Below, one piece after another: positions 54,197 to 63,543 of a DNA stretch of 64,000 nt (position 1 is its first letter; each line of letters opens with the position of its first letter). The notes under the pieces are model-generated. The model saw nothing but the letters and a program-made list of their open reading frames with translations, had not been told where the DNA came from and did not search any database. A program made the translations under genes and the position numbers. The stretch comes from Metabacillus sediminilitoris (GTDB lineage Bacteria; Bacillota; Bacilli; Bacillales; Bacillaceae): assembly GCF_009720625.1 (NCBI RefSeq), contig NZ_CP046266.1, positions 5,251,501-5,315,500 of the forward strand, in the 5' to 3' direction.

Positions 54197-54466
54197 TTAT
54201 TCTTTTTCAACTAAATCTATTATATGCTGCCATGTTGATTTATCAAATGCGTCTGCTGGATTGCCGCTGCCGATAACGCCGTACCCAACAACAATCCCAA
54301 CAATCGTACTAACGACCATAAAAAACAGAACAAGCAGGACTCTAGCCCATATTGGTATTAAGCGGACTCGAATCCTCATGGTTGTTTTTTCTTGTTCATT
54401 GTTTTCCTTTTTGGCTTTTTTTACATCTTCTCGAGTAGCTGCCTTCGATGTTTGTTTTGCATCCAA
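54197..54466 (-). CDS. EpuA/DUF3816 small membrane protein (annotated RNA polymerase beta-like)
   Basis: An 89-residue protein with a charged N-terminal half (KKAKKENNEQEK), an arginine-rich stretch (MRIRVRLIPIWARV) and one membrane helix (LLVLFFMVVSTIVGIVVGYG), ending NPADAFDKSTWQHIIDLVEK. This is the short protein family (EpuA, PF11772) often labelled 'DNA-directed RNA polymerase subunit beta' although it is a membrane protein. It lies 12 bases after flhP and is probably co-transcribed with the flagellar rod genes. Confidence 0.82.
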   Translation of the reverse strand: MDAKQTSKAATREDVKKAKKENNEQEKTTMRIRVRLIPIWARVLLVLFFMVVSTIVGIVVGYGVIGSGNPADAFDKSTWQHIIDLVEKE

Positions 54467-54478
54467 TCGTCTAAGCCC

Positions 54479-55297
54479 CTATCTTACACCATTTATTAAT
54501 CCCAACATCTGGTCACCCATCGAAACGGATTTTGCGTTCATTTGATAAGAACGCTGTGAGATTAATAAATCGGTCATTTCCTTTGATAAATCAACATTTG
54601 ACATTTCAAGTGAGCCTTGCTGAATTGAAACTTCACCGCGATTTGCTCCATCTAAGTAGGTGATTTGTGCTGCACCTGCATCAGTAAGGCTGTAACGGTT
54701 ATTTCCATTTTGGACAAGTAATTCAGGGCGGTCAAATTGTACAACACCTAACCCATAAATTTGCGGTTGATCAGCATCGTTTTTCGGAACAGCTGTAATG
54801 GTCCCGTCATTTGATATCTGCAGTTCTTTGAATGTATCATCAAAAATAATCGGATTTTGATTTTCATCAAAGACAGAATGACCTTCCGCTGTCGCAAGCA
54901 TCAATCGGTTACTTCCATCTGGTGTTGGAGATAAATACAAGGCACCATCTCTTGTATACTGTGTTTCCCCATTCACATTCATTTGTAAAAACTGATTTGG
55001 TTCAGTAAATGCAAGATCCAATGCTCTGCCCGTTTGTTTTAAGCTGCCTTGAGAAAAAACGAGACTTTTACCAAGCTTTGCACCTGTTCCTTGTCGGATT
55101 CCTAATTCTCCAAAACGTCCAGTTTCATCACGTTCACTTGTTCCGTTGTTGAATGCTTGACGAACTAGCTCTGAAAAGGTTGTTTCTGTTCGCTTATAAC
55201 CTTGTGTATCAATATTGGCTAAATTATGGCCAATTGTATCAAGTTGTTTTTGAAGCTGGCCCATTGTATTAGTCGCTGTAATCATTGAGCGTAACAT
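54479..55297 (-). CDS. flhP: flagellar hook-basal body protein FlhP
   Basis: A 272-residue rod/hook family protein. The N-terminal flagellar basal-body motif (LQKQLDTIGHNLANIDTQGY then KRTETTFSELV) and the C-terminal motif (VDLSKEMTDLLISQRSYQMN then AKSVSMGDQMLG) are both present. It forms part of the flagellar rod. It follows flhO by 15 bases and resembles it, as expected for a duplicated pair. Confidence 0.92.
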   Translation of the reverse strand: MLRSMITATNTMGQLQKQLDTIGHNLANIDTQGYKRTETTFSELVRQAFNNGTSERDETGRFGELGIRQGTGAKLGKSLVFSQGSLKQTGRALDLAFTEPNQFLQMNVNGETQYTRDGALYLSPTPDGSNRLMLATAEGHSVFDENQNPIIFDDTFKELQISNDGTITAVPKNDADQPQIYGLGVVQFDRPELLVQNGNNRYSLTDAGAAQITYLDGANRGEVSIQQGSLEMSNVDLSKEMTDLLISQRSYQMNAKSVSMGDQMLGLINGVR

Positions 55298-55312
55298 ATT
55301 CTGTTCCCCCTA

Positions 55313-56119
55313 TTATAAGCGGCCAATTTCGTTCACGGCCTTATCCATACTTTTATCATATGCTTGCAATACTTTTTGATTTGCTTCAAATGAACGATAT
55401 GCTGTCATCATATCTGTATATGAACGTCCAACATCTACTGTAGAGTTTTCAACGTATTTTTGTTTTAAGCTGTACCCAACTGCTCCATTATTCGTTGCAG
55501 AAGGGATTGCCTGACCATCGACTGCTCGATACAAGCCATTTCCTTCTTTTACGATATTACGGACATCATCCTCAAAGCGGACATCAATTTGCGCAATAAA
55601 CTCTCCATCTGCAAAAATATCGCCATCATCTGAAATTTGATAATTGCTCGATGCAATCGTAATCGGCTGACCAGTTGTTGATAACATTGGATTTCCTTCA
55701 GAAAGCAATGTTCCATTTTCATCAAGAGTGAAATGGCCATTTCGAGTATAACGCTCTTCACCTGCTCCGTTTTCAACAGCAAAAAAGAGCGCTCCTTTTA
55801 CATTTGTTTCTTGGTGAATCGGGACATTACGTTCAATAAGTGCTACATCACTCATTAATCCCGTTTCTCTTAGTTCACCTTGCTGGTTTGAACTAGTAAG
55901 CTCTTGCAAATAAACGCCCGTATTTAAGGTTCCAACCGTTTTAGATACCTTACCATTTTCCATTTTGCTTAACAGCATCTCTGGAAACGCACGAATTGTT
56001 GCCTGGTCTGCTTTATAGCCGGGAGTATTTGCGTTGGCAATATTATTTGAAAGCATCTCTGTTCGTTTTTGTTGTGTTAGCATTCCTGCTGTAGCCGTAT
56101 ATAATCCTCTTAACATCAT
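55313..56119 (-). CDS. flhO: flagellar hook-basal body protein FlhO
   Basis: A 268-residue rod protein with the N-terminal motif GLYTATAGMLTQQKRTEMLS followed by NNIANANTPGYKADQ and the C-terminal VDVGRSYTDMMTAYRSFEAN followed by QKVLQAYD. The start is the ATGATG at 56119 after AGTGGGTGAA. It is paired with flhP downstream and lies after mbl as in B. subtilis. Confidence 0.92.
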   Translation of the reverse strand: MMLRGLYTATAGMLTQQKRTEMLSNNIANANTPGYKADQATIRAFPEMLLSKMENGKVSKTVGTLNTGVYLQELTSSNQQGELRETGLMSDVALIERNVPIHQETNVKGALFFAVENGAGEERYTRNGHFTLDENGTLLSEGNPMLSTTGQPITIASSNYQISDDGDIFADGEFIAQIDVRFEDDVRNIVKEGNGLYRAVDGQAIPSATNNGAVGYSLKQKYVENSTVDVGRSYTDMMTAYRSFEANQKVLQAYDKSMDKAVNEIGRL

Positions 56120-56305
56120 TTCACCCACTTATTCATGTTTTTCCGCACAATCTGAATTCTTTCGACAGAATCCCCTATTATTTATTATAAATGAGTATAA
56201 TCGTTTTCTCATTACATTTTTTCAGGAAAAGTATGTTAGATTTTTAATTCTTTCTGAAAAATGGAAAAAGAGCCCCAAAAATGAGACTCTTCTTCGTATA
56301 GTTTA

Positions 56306-57310
56306 TTAGATAAGTTTTTTATGACGTGGAAGACGATCCATGTTGTCTAACATAATTCCTGTTCCAATCGCTACACAATCCATTGGTGCTTCTGCAACTA
56401 AGACTGGTACTTTTAGTTCATCAGCTAAAAGTTGATCTAAGCCATTAATAAGGGCTCCGCCACCTGTTAGGATAACGCCGCGATCAATGATATCTGCAGA
56501 AAGCTCTGGAGGAGTACGTTCTAACACACTTTTAGCGGCTTGTACGATAGCAGCAACTGATTCACGAAGTGCTTCTTCCACTTCGTTAGAATTCACTGTA
56601 ATTGTGCGAGGTAGACCTGTTACCATATCGCGGCCGCGAATGTCGATTTCTTCATAACGTCCGCCTGGGAATACCGTTGCAACATTTATTTTGATGTCTT
56701 CAGCTGTACGTTCACCGATTAGGAGCTTGTACTCACGTTTAATGTAGTTTAAAATTTCCAGGTCAAATTTGTCCCCAGCCATTTTAATTGAAGAGGCGGT
56801 GACAATATCGCCCATTGATAACACTGCGATATCCGTCGTTCCACCGCCAATATCAACTACCATATTTCCATATGGTTGGAAGATGTCCATACCAGCACCA
56901 ATCGCTGCTACTTTTGGTTCTTCCTCAAGAAATACGTTTTTTCCGCCGCTTTTTTCAGCTGCTTCTCTAATTGCCTTTTGCTCAACTGAAGTAATATTAG
57001 TTGGACAACAAATCAGCATGCGCGGCTTTGAAAACAAACCTTTTACATTTAACTTGTTAATAAAGTGCTTTAACATCGCTTCTGTTACTTCAAAGTCTGC
57101 AATTACCCCATCTTTAAGAGGGCGAATTGCAACAATATTCCCAGGAGTACGTCCTACCATTCGTCTAGCTTCTTCGCCAACCGCAAGAACCTTTCCTGTA
57201 TTCTTGTCTAACGCAACAACAGATGGCTCGTTTAGCACAATACCTTTTCCCTTAACATGAATCAGTACATTTGCCGTACCTAGATCTATACCAATATCCC
57301 TCGCAAACAT
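56306..57310 (-). CDS. mbl: MreB-like cell-shape protein Mbl
   Basis: A 334-residue actin-fold protein that forms filaments under the membrane and directs sidewall peptidoglycan synthesis. The nucleotide-binding parts are present: phosphate 1 DIGIDLGTANVLIHVKGKGI, phosphate 2 MVVDIGGGTTDIAVLSMG and the adenosine motif GVILTGGGALINGLD. The start is MFARDIGID at 57310, after AAGGAGGATATAGATAGA; the longer frame upstream is not conserved. The neighbours spoIIID and flhO are as in B. subtilis. Confidence 0.95.
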   Translation of the reverse strand: MFARDIGIDLGTANVLIHVKGKGIVLNEPSVVALDKNTGKVLAVGEEARRMVGRTPGNIVAIRPLKDGVIADFEVTEAMLKHFINKLNVKGLFSKPRMLICCPTNITSVEQKAIREAAEKSGGKNVFLEEEPKVAAIGAGMDIFQPYGNMVVDIGGGTTDIAVLSMGDIVTASSIKMAGDKFDLEILNYIKREYKLLIGERTAEDIKINVATVFPGGRYEEIDIRGRDMVTGLPRTITVNSNEVEEALRESVAAIVQAAKSVLERTPPELSADIIDRGVILTGGGALINGLDQLLADELKVPVLVAEAPMDCVAIGTGIMLDNMDRLPRHKKLI

Positions 57311-57463
57311 TCTATCTATATCCTCCTTGCAAATCTTCATTCCCAGAATTACTGCCCTAATTTTATATTTTAGCATAAAATCAAAAAAATAGTATGATTT
57401 TGTAAAATAAATTAACTGGCTTTTGTAGGAATTTGTCGATTTACATCGAAATAGATAGTTTTT

Positions 57464-57739
57464 TTATTTTACTGGCTGTTCTTCTAAAATCTCGTCCTTC
57501 TTATACTTAAGCTTTGTTGCTTCCCCACCACGAAGATGCCTTATTGATTTATGATAATCAAGTATCTCCTTTACTTCATTCGCAAGATCAGGATTAATTT
57601 CAGGTAGCCTCTCCGTTAAATCTTTATGGACGGTACTTTTGGAAACTCCAAATTCCTTCGCAATGACGCGAACTGTTTTCTTTGTCTCCACGATATACTT
57701 CCCAATCTTGATTGTGCGTTCTTTGATGTAATCGTGCAC
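57464..57739 (-). CDS. spoIIID: sporulation transcription factor SpoIIID
   Basis: A 91-residue DNA-binding regulator of the mother cell that adjusts the SigE and SigK programmes. The sequence VHDYIKERTIKIGKYIVETK and KTVRVIAKEFGVSKSTVHKD LTERL is nearly identical to the B. subtilis protein; the HTH is residues 19-42. The start is GTG at 57739 after GGGAGGTCGAGTGGT. Confidence 0.96.
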   Translation of the reverse strand: MHDYIKERTIKIGKYIVETKKTVRVIAKEFGVSKSTVHKDLTERLPEINPDLANEVKEILDYHKSIRHLRGGEATKLKYKKDEILEEQPVK

Positions 57740-58104
57740 ACCACTCGACCTCCCTAATATGGATGTGAGAAGTGTGAAATGAGACTCGCATACCAAGACT
57801 TGGCTGACTCTCTCTTAGATGATCGTATGATGCCTCCATTACTGCGTATATAATGTACACTCACGATCCCTCACCTCAAACACTCTCTTTGATAGGTTTG
57901 TAACATTTTATTAGCTTGGGTTAGGGAATATGCACGAAATGTCAAGAGGGACAAGGGATTTCTTAATTTTTTTTTATTTTTATGTGAATTTCAAGAAATA
58001 TGACTGCTTTTTGAGGGGTTTTTTATATGATGGATTGATGTGGGATGATCAATATTTCCCGAGAAATTTGTCGAGTTGTGTGAGGATGGATGTGCATGGT
58101 ACCC
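57740..58104. other. spoIIID upstream region
   Basis: Holds the spoIIID promoter region. No gene is supported; the plus-strand frame 57930-58154 runs into repeat B and is rejected. Confidence 0.4.
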
Positions 58105-58450
58105 GTTTCAATAAAAGGCTGTTTTCGCAAACTTTGTTGCTATTTACCAAGTAGTGGGTTGATTTCCGCTGCAGATGCACGATGACCGCGGGGCGGGCGG
58201 TGAGCCTCCTCGGCGTATACGCCTGCATGAGACTCACCTGTTCCGCTGCTCCCTTGTCTTGCTCCAGCGCCTAGCCCTCGATGTCATAAGCCACTCTTGA
58301 ATTGAAGACAAAAAACGTCTTCTATTCAAGAGCGTCTTATTTGCCCTAGGCTAAACAGGCGCTTCCGCATTTCTAAGCAGGAGTCTCGCAATCTGCTCCA
58401 ATCAACCTTAAATAGGTTTCGTTTTAAAAGCCGCAATCTCTTAAAAAAAG
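58105..58450. repeat. dispersed repeat B, copy 2, interrupted by repeat A
   Basis: Left part 58105-58252 (GTTGCTATTTACCAAGTAGTGG, then GGTTGATTTCCGCTG, GGGGCGGGCGGTGAGCCTCC, CGCTGCTCCC) and right part 58377-58450 (GCAGGAGTCTCGC, CAATCAACC). In copy 1 the two parts join directly (CTGCTCCCACTGGAGTCTCGC), so the 124 bases between them here are an insertion, and they are repeat A. Confidence 0.8.
58253..58376 (+). repeat. dispersed folded repeat A, copy 3, nested in repeat B
   Basis: Begins TTGTCTTGCTCCAGCGCCTAG and ends GGCGCTTCCGCATTTCTAA. Relative to copies 1 and 2 the inner stem has paired changes: CTCTTGAATTGAAGAC pairs with GTCTTCTATTCAAGAG where the other copies have CTCATGAATTGAAGG and CCTTCTATTCATGA. 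Confidence 0.82.
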
Positions 58451-58464
58451 CCAAACAAAAAAAT

Positions 58465-58498
58465 CGAGGCTGCTCTCACAAATGTGAGTTCAGCCTCG
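58465..58498 (-). terminator. terminator of spoIIQ
   Basis: CGAGGCTG (58465-58472) pairs with CAGCCTCG (58491-58498), with inner CTCACA/TGTGAG; a T run follows on the minus strand. Confidence 0.85.
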
Positions 58499-58512
58499 TA
58501 TCTGTTTTATCC

Positions 58513-59409
58513 TTATGAATTCAATGATTGATTTGAAGCTTCAGGCTCGCTAGATTGTTCTGCACCTTCAGTTTCTCCCTTTTCAGCATCTTTTTCTGCT
58601 TCTGGAGATTCTTCAGTTTCTGAACCAGTGTCTTCTTTTGGTGCTTCAGCATCTTCTTTCGGTGCTTCTTCGCTTGTTTCAGCTTCTTCTTGGATCATTT
58701 CCTCATTTGCTGCTTCTTCTTGTGTAGCCTCTTCAATGGATGTTACCGGCTTATCCATAAATGTTAGAGGGTTAATTGCTGTTCCATTTTGACGGATTTC
58801 AAAATGTACGTGAATGCCATCCTCTTCATTGAAAAGGTTTTTACCAGCTTTACCAATTAATTCCTTTTGTTCAACTTTATCACCAGCTTGTACACTTGCT
58901 TCAGCTAATGATTGGTAAACAGTCACAAGATCGTTTTCATGCTCAATTTCTACAACATATCCTAAGATTGGATCTTTTTCAGCTTTTGTTACTGTTCCAC
59001 TTAATGATGCAACAACATCAAATTCTGTTTGATCTTCTTTCGCAATGTCGATCCCTTTGTTCATACGATACGAATTGTCATAGAATACTAGTGCTGCTTC
59101 TTGATCTTCTGTTGACGCATTTGGATCATAGAACTTTTTGACAACATTCACTGCATCTGGATCTAAAGCAGGCATTGCTACGTTTTCTTTTAATGCATTT
59201 ACTTCAACTGCTTCTGGATCATTCATTGCATCTTCTTCAGAAGTATTTAAATCCTCTGCAACATTGTTGCTAATGCTTTGATACCATAATACTGCTGTAA
59301 GGATAACTGCTGCACTCATTAGGTAAATTGCCGGAAATACCCAACGTTTTCTAAAAAATTGTTGAATTTTTGAATTTTGAGAAGTACGTTTCTTTTCTTC
59401 CTCTCTCAT
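58513..59409 (-). CDS. spoIIQ: forespore protein SpoIIQ (M23-like)
   Basis: A 298-residue bitopic protein made in the forespore under SigF; it crosses the inter-membrane space to bind SpoIIIAH and forms part of the feeding-tube channel. A short cytoplasmic segment and one span (about residues 27-44) precede the degenerate LytM/M23 domain, with YRMNKGIDIA in place of a full H-x-x-x-D and a retained HVHFEIRQNG. The C-terminal ~75 residues are an unusually long, low-complexity Glu/Ala/Pro tail (EEAPKEDAEAPKEDTGSETE). Confidence 0.93.
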   Translation of the reverse strand: MREEEKKRTSQNSKIQQFFRKRWVFPAIYLMSAAVILTAVLWYQSISNNVAEDLNTSEEDAMNDPEAVEVNALKENVAMPALDPDAVNVVKKFYDPNASTEDQEAALVFYDNSYRMNKGIDIAKEDQTEFDVVASLSGTVTKAEKDPILGYVVEIEHENDLVTVYQSLAEASVQAGDKVEQKELIGKAGKNLFNEEDGIHVHFEIRQNGTAINPLTFMDKPVTSIEEATQEEAANEEMIQEEAETSEEAPKEDAEAPKEDTGSETEESPEAEKDAEKGETEGAEQSSEPEASNQSLNS

Positions 59410-59550
59410 TGTATCATCACCTCAGCAATCAGTCTGAACAGATTATCTGAATTATATACACATCTTTAAAAAAATTTTTTTAAATTTAGTATGTGCTTTG
59501 TTTATAATAATATGTATTGTTTTGAAAAATTTTTTTAAAGGAGTTCTTCC

Positions 59551-59934
59551 GTGAAAAAATTCATCCTTACCATTCTTCCTCTCATATATATGGCGCTTAT
59601 TTGGTTTTTATCGAGCAATCCAGCAGATGCCTTCGTTAAAACTCCATTTTCCTTTGATGCCTTATTGAAGGAATCGTTGCATTTAATTGAATTTGCCATT
59701 CTTTATTGGTTAATTGCCATTGCGTTTATGGCACATCATAAATGGAGTGAGAGAGCAAGCATACTAGCAGGGGTCTTCGCAATACTATATGGCCTTACAG
59801 ACGAAATACACCAATCCTTCGTACCATATCGAACGGCAACAGTGATTGATTTTGTTAAAGATACAATTGGGGTTGCCGTTTCATATTGGATTGCAAAGCG
59901 AAAGTTTTTCAAAAAAAATAAAAGGAGCTCATAA
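59551..59934 (+). CDS. VanZ-family membrane protein (YwnJ-like)
   Basis: A 127-residue VanZ-domain protein with four spans: LPLIYMALIWFLSSNPADAF at the N terminus, the conserved HLIEFAILYWLIAIA, and LTDEIHQSFVPYRTATVIDF with the D-E-x-H-Q-x-F-x-P-x-R motif of the family. VanZ proteins affect glycopeptide and lipopeptide susceptibility in some Firmicutes; the mechanism is unclear. The start is GTG at 59551 after AAAGGAGTTCTTCC. It is divergent from spoIIQ. Confidence 0.85.
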   Translation: MKKFILTILPLIYMALIWFLSSNPADAFVKTPFSFDALLKESLHLIEFAILYWLIAIAFMAHHKWSERASILAGVFAILYGLTDEIHQSFVPYRTATVIDFVKDTIGVAVSYWIAKRKFFKKNKRSS

Positions 59935-59960
59935 GCCCCTTTTATCCTGCATTAACAGAT

Positions 59961-60064
59961 CCCCCACATTATAGAACACAAAGAAGCCAATGTGGGGGTA
60001 ACTGCCAGTACAATATTCGATATGTCTCGCAGTGGGAGATAAATCTCTCCACTAATAGCAGGTA
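59961..60064. repeat. unexplained structured intergenic element
   Basis: Contains two strong hairpins: CCCCCACATT (59961-59970) with AATGTGGGGG (59989-59998), and AGTGGGAGAT (60031-60040) with ATCTCTCCACT (60043-60053). It is flanked by ACTGCC and AGCAGGT strings and lies between the convergent VanZ and spoIID genes. The first hairpin lacks a T run, so it is not a simple terminator. It could be a mini-element or an RNA; unknown. Confidence 0.5.
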
Positions 60065-60073
60065 ATCTCAACT

Positions 60074-61093
60074 TTATTTGTTCGCTGTATATTTCGATAA
60101 AAATGGCTCTGCTTCAGATATCTTTGTACCATTATAATAATAAGAAACGATCTCTGAATAGGATTTCCCGTCCTCAGCCATAAAGTTTGCCCCATATTGG
60201 CTCATCCCGACGCCGTGTCCAAATCCTTTTGTTTCGATGACGACAGAGTCGCCCTTCATTTCCCATGTAAAGTCGGATGATCTTAATCCTAGTTTTTCTC
60301 GTATTTCTCTACCGGTAAACTCTTTCCCGCCAACCTCAACTTTCGCAACTCGCTTTCCAGGTGTCAACTCCGTTATTTTTCCGACTGATCCATTATCGTT
60401 TATGTTAACCCCCAATTTGTTCTCAAAATCTTGAATGGAAATAACCATTTGATCGTAAAATTTAGGAGATTTTTCATCCCATGTGCTTGCTACACTTTTT
60501 AAATATGGAATGGATTCTTTCCAATATGCTTCAGAATTCTCAGTATAGCCATTACTTGTCGAAAAGAATTGAGCCTCGATTGGCTGGTTATCATATGTAA
60601 GAATTTTGCCTTGTGTTGCAGCAACAGCTTCTGTAATCTTGCTCATTTTTTCAGTATACCCGTTCCCCCACAGCTTTTTTAGCTCCTCAGGGTTCTTATA
60701 AACTTGATGCATTTGCGTATCTGACACAATGGATCCTTTTGGTACGCCTAATGCTTGATCATTCATTAATTGTTTTGTGATATACGTTCTAGCGGCAAGG
60801 GCCTGTGCTTTTAAAGCTTCTGACGCAAATTCAGCTGGCATTTCGGATGCAACGACTCCAATGACATACTCTTCTAATGGGATGTTCTCAATTTCCTTTG
60901 TTTGGCTTCTATATACAGGGACAGCGACAGGTGATTCTGCTAAAACAGGTGCATCACTTTTAGCAACAGAAAGTTCCTCACCTAATTTCCCTTTTGATTG
61001 ATCCATAAATGGTGCAACTAACAGAGTGGGAATTAACAGGATAATGAAAAATAACGCTCCAAGTGCAAAGAGAACTGGCTTAATTGGTTTCAT
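60074..61093 (-). CDS. spoIID: stage II sporulation protein SpoIID
   Basis: A 339-residue lytic transglycosylase that trims septal peptidoglycan during engulfment. After the N-terminal membrane anchor (residues 7-30) come the SpoIID/LytB motifs EYVIGVVASEMPAEFASEAL, KAQALAARTYI and the C-terminal GFGHGVGMSQYGANFMAEDG. The start is ATG at 61093 after TTGGAGGCCTTAAAC; the longer frame has no ribosome site. Position after murA is as in B. subtilis. Confidence 0.94.
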   Translation of the reverse strand: MKPIKPVLFALGALFFIILLIPTLLVAPFMDQSKGKLGEELSVAKSDAPVLAESPVAVPVYRSQTKEIENIPLEEYVIGVVASEMPAEFASEALKAQALAARTYITKQLMNDQALGVPKGSIVSDTQMHQVYKNPEELKKLWGNGYTEKMSKITEAVAATQGKILTYDNQPIEAQFFSTSNGYTENSEAYWKESIPYLKSVASTWDEKSPKFYDQMVISIQDFENKLGVNINDNGSVGKITELTPGKRVAKVEVGGKEFTGREIREKLGLRSSDFTWEMKGDSVVIETKGFGHGVGMSQYGANFMAEDGKSYSEIVSYYYNGTKISEAEPFLSKYTANK

Positions 61094-61426
61094 GTTTAAG
61101 GCCTCCAATTGAATAGGTTGAGTGGAATATCTATAGTTCATCTTATGGGCGTGGACAAGCAATTATGACTGAAAAAACGTAGACAATCGATTATTTTATG
61201 TAGATTGAACAAGCAGTGAAAGTATTTGTAGAGCTTAGAATTTTTTCATTTTTTTATGTATAAACTTCTACTATTATAGGTATTCTAGTAAAGTCCTGTT
61301 ACATACATATACTTTAATTATTCTTTTAAGAGAATATGGAGAATGGACAATAAATTCGGTTAAATCGGCCAATATATGCAAAGAATTGGCTGATATGTTA
61401 CAAAGAATAATCCGAAAAAAGGCAAA
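61094..61426. other. murA-spoIID intergenic region
   Basis: About 330 bases with the spoIID promoter expected; no distinct gene or confident SigE promoter was identified. Confidence 0.4.
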
Positions 61427-61470
61427 AATAAAAGAAGCAGCTGCCACAGGTGACTACTACTTCTTTTATT
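61427..61470 (-). terminator. terminator of murA
   Basis: AATAAAAGAAG (61427-61437) pairs with CTTCTTTTATT (61460-61470); on the minus strand the stem is followed by TTTTGCC. It lies 11 bases after the murA stop. Confidence 0.6.
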
Positions 61471-61480
61471 GAAGGCATAT

Positions 61481-62782
61481 TTACTCTGATACAGCAGCTT
61501 GCTGTTCAGATTTAATTGTTATTTCTTCGTTGACGCGTTCAATGTCAGCACCGATTCCAGCAAGTTTTGTGTGGAAGTTTACGTAGCCTCTATCGAGATG
61601 TTTTAATTCTGTTACACGTGTATGACCTTCAGCACGTAAGCCAGCAAGGATTAGAGCTGCACCAGCACGTAAATCTGTTGCTGCAACTTCTGCGCCTTGC
61701 AAGTCCATAGGGCCATTGATAATGACAGAACGACCTTCAATTTTAATATCTCCATTCATGCGACGGAATTCTTCAACATGCATGAAGCGATTTTCGAAGA
61801 CTGTTTCTGTAATCATACTTGTTCCCTCAGCTTGTAAAAGCAAGGCCATCATTTGTGATTGCATATCTGTAGGAAAACCAGGATGTGGCATTGTTTTGAT
61901 GTCAATTGGTTTTAATTTGTCTGGTCCAATTACTCGCAAGCCATCTTTTTCTTCGATTATTGTAACTCCCATTTCTTCCATCTTTGCAACAAGTGATGAT
62001 AAATGTTCAGGTACTGCACCTTGAACTAAAACATTTCCACCAGTAATAGCAGCAGCAACCATAAATGTACCTGCTTCAATACGGTCAGGAATGATTGTAT
62101 GATGTGCACCTTTTAAATAGGCAACTCCTTCAATGCGGATCGTTCCTGTACCCGCACCGCGGATAATTCCACCCATTGCATTAATGTAGTTAGCTAAATC
62201 CACAATTTCAGGCTCTTTTGCGACGTTTTCTATGATAGTAGTTCCTTCAGCAAGAGAAGCGGCCATAATGATGTTTTCAGTTGCGCCAACACTTGGGAAA
62301 TCAAGGTAAATCTTAGCACCTTTCAATCTTCCGTTTACTTCTGCTTCAATAAAGCCGTTACCAACTTTAATTGTAGCTCCCATTGCTTCAAAACCTTTTA
62401 AATGCTGGTCAATTGGTCTAGAACCTATTGCACAACCGCCTGGCAATGCCACACGTGCACGACCATTACGTGCTAAAAGTGCGCCCATTACTAAAACTGA
62501 GGCACGCATTTTTCTTACATATTCAAATGGTGCTTCTGTTGTTAGCTCTTTTGATGCATCTACAATCACTTGATTATTTTCAAAATGGACATCTGCGCCT
62601 AAATGTCGCAGAACTTCATTAATTGTATACACATCGGAGAGCGTAGGTACATCACTGATAATACTTTTTTCTTCACTTGCTAACAAAGATGCAGCGATAA
62701 CAGGTAAAACGGCATTTTTTGCTCCCTCAACTTTGACAGTACCGTTTAACTTACGACCGCCGCGGACGATGATTTTTTCCAA
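61481..62782 (-). CDS. murA: UDP-N-acetylglucosamine 1-carboxyvinyltransferase MurA
   Basis: A 433-residue enzyme that catalyses the first committed step of peptidoglycan synthesis, transferring enolpyruvate from PEP to UDP-GlcNAc; it is the fosfomycin target. The conserved [16 protein letters not shown] and [19 protein letters not shown] precede the catalytic Cys in [20 protein letters not shown]; also present are [10 protein letters not shown] and [16 protein letters not shown]. The neighbours (ywmB, spoIID) identify it as the MurAA-type copy. Confidence 0.96.
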   Translation of the reverse strand: MEKIIVRGGRKLNGTVKVEGAKNAVLPVIAASLLASEEKSIISDVPTLSDVYTINEVLRHLGADVHFENNQVIVDASKELTTEAPFEYVRKMRASVLVMGALLARNGRARVALPGGCAIGSRPIDQHLKGFEAMGATIKVGNGFIEAEVNGRLKGAKIYLDFPSVGATENIIMAASLAEGTTIIENVAKEPEIVDLANYINAMGGIIRGAGTGTIRIEGVAYLKGAHHTIIPDRIEAGTFMVAAAITGGNVLVQGAVPEHLSSLVAKMEEMGVTIIEEKDGLRVIGPDKLKPIDIKTMPHPGFPTDMQSQMMALLLQAEGTSMITETVFENRFMHVEEFRRMNGDIKIEGRSVIINGPMDLQGAEVAATDLRAGAALILAGLRAEGHTRVTELKHLDRGYVNFHTKLAGIGADIERVNEEITIKSEQQAAVSE

Positions 62783-62814
62783 AGTATTCCCCTCCGCGTC
62801 CCAATTTCTCTATA

Positions 62815-63543
62815 TTAATATTCAGACGTAATGATTGGTGTTCCTATTACAACTGTAGTTTTGTCGCCCATTCCGTCCGTTCTTAATGCAATTTGTATGT
62901 TCATTTCATTGTTGTTTGTTGGTATAAAATCTTCCCATAATGGGGTTTTTGCTGATACCGAAAGAAAATCTTGTTCCTGTAAATTTTCGACCGGATTTGC
63001 TTGAAATTCTTTTAATAATTGTTTTGATTTTTGGACCAAACTAAGATTGATCTTATCATCAATTACTCCACTCACACAAGCGAAACTTGTTACATTTTCT
63101 TGAAAAATGTCGAAAGATCTCTTGCCAAAATATTCATCCGCTGTTTTCCAGCTTGAGTGCTCACCTACTCCTTTAACACCATAAAGGATATACGATTGTG
63201 AATAATCGTTTGTGAGGGTCGTTAAAATTTGTAGTTTCTCGGTTATTTTTTCTTTTTTATTCTCAAAGTAACCGATCGCCTTAAACACTTCACCGTCTTC
63301 TTCAAACGTCCATTTGAACCCGCGATATTGACCCGCCATTTGTTTCACTTCATTGATTGATTTTCGATCGACATTTTTTTTAGCGTATAAAGACCATTCA
63401 TCAATTTGTATGCCTTGTTGTTTCATCCCATCAGCTATGCGGGAAATGTTGGAATCGATCCCTGCGGCTCCTATATGATTCGACACTAACGTAATAATGA
63501 TAAACATAGTAAAGGCTAAAATTGCTATTTCTTTTTTTCTCAT
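62815..63543 (-). CDS. ywmB: YwmB-family protein
   Basis: A 242-residue protein of the YwmB family (TATA-box-binding-like fold by structure; no reaction known). The N-terminal hydrophobic segment (KKEIAILAFTMFIIITLVSN) is a signal or anchor, so the remainder is outside the membrane. Its conserved place upstream of murA in Bacillus supports the assignment. It starts 32 bases before murA on the same strand, so co-transcription is likely. Confidence 0.87.
   Translation of the reverse strand: MRKKEIAILAFTMFIIITLVSNHIGAAGIDSNISRIADGMKQQGIQIDEWSLYAKKNVDRKSINEVKQMAGQYRGFKWTFEEDGEVFKAIGYFENKKEKITEKLQILTTLTNDYSQSYILYGVKGVGEHSSWKTADEYFGKRSFDIFQENVTSFACVSGVIDDKINLSLVQKSKQLLKEFQANPVENLQEQDFLSVSAKTPLWEDFIPTNNNEMNIQIALRTDGMGDKTTVVIGTPIITSEY

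Noticed and set aside
54197..54466. True RNA polymerase beta subunit fragment
   Set aside because: The protein has a transmembrane helix and no RpoB sequence; the label common in databases is misleading.
57930..58154. 74-codon plus-strand frame upstream of spoIIID
   Set aside because: It runs into dispersed repeat B and has no ribosome site or conserved features.
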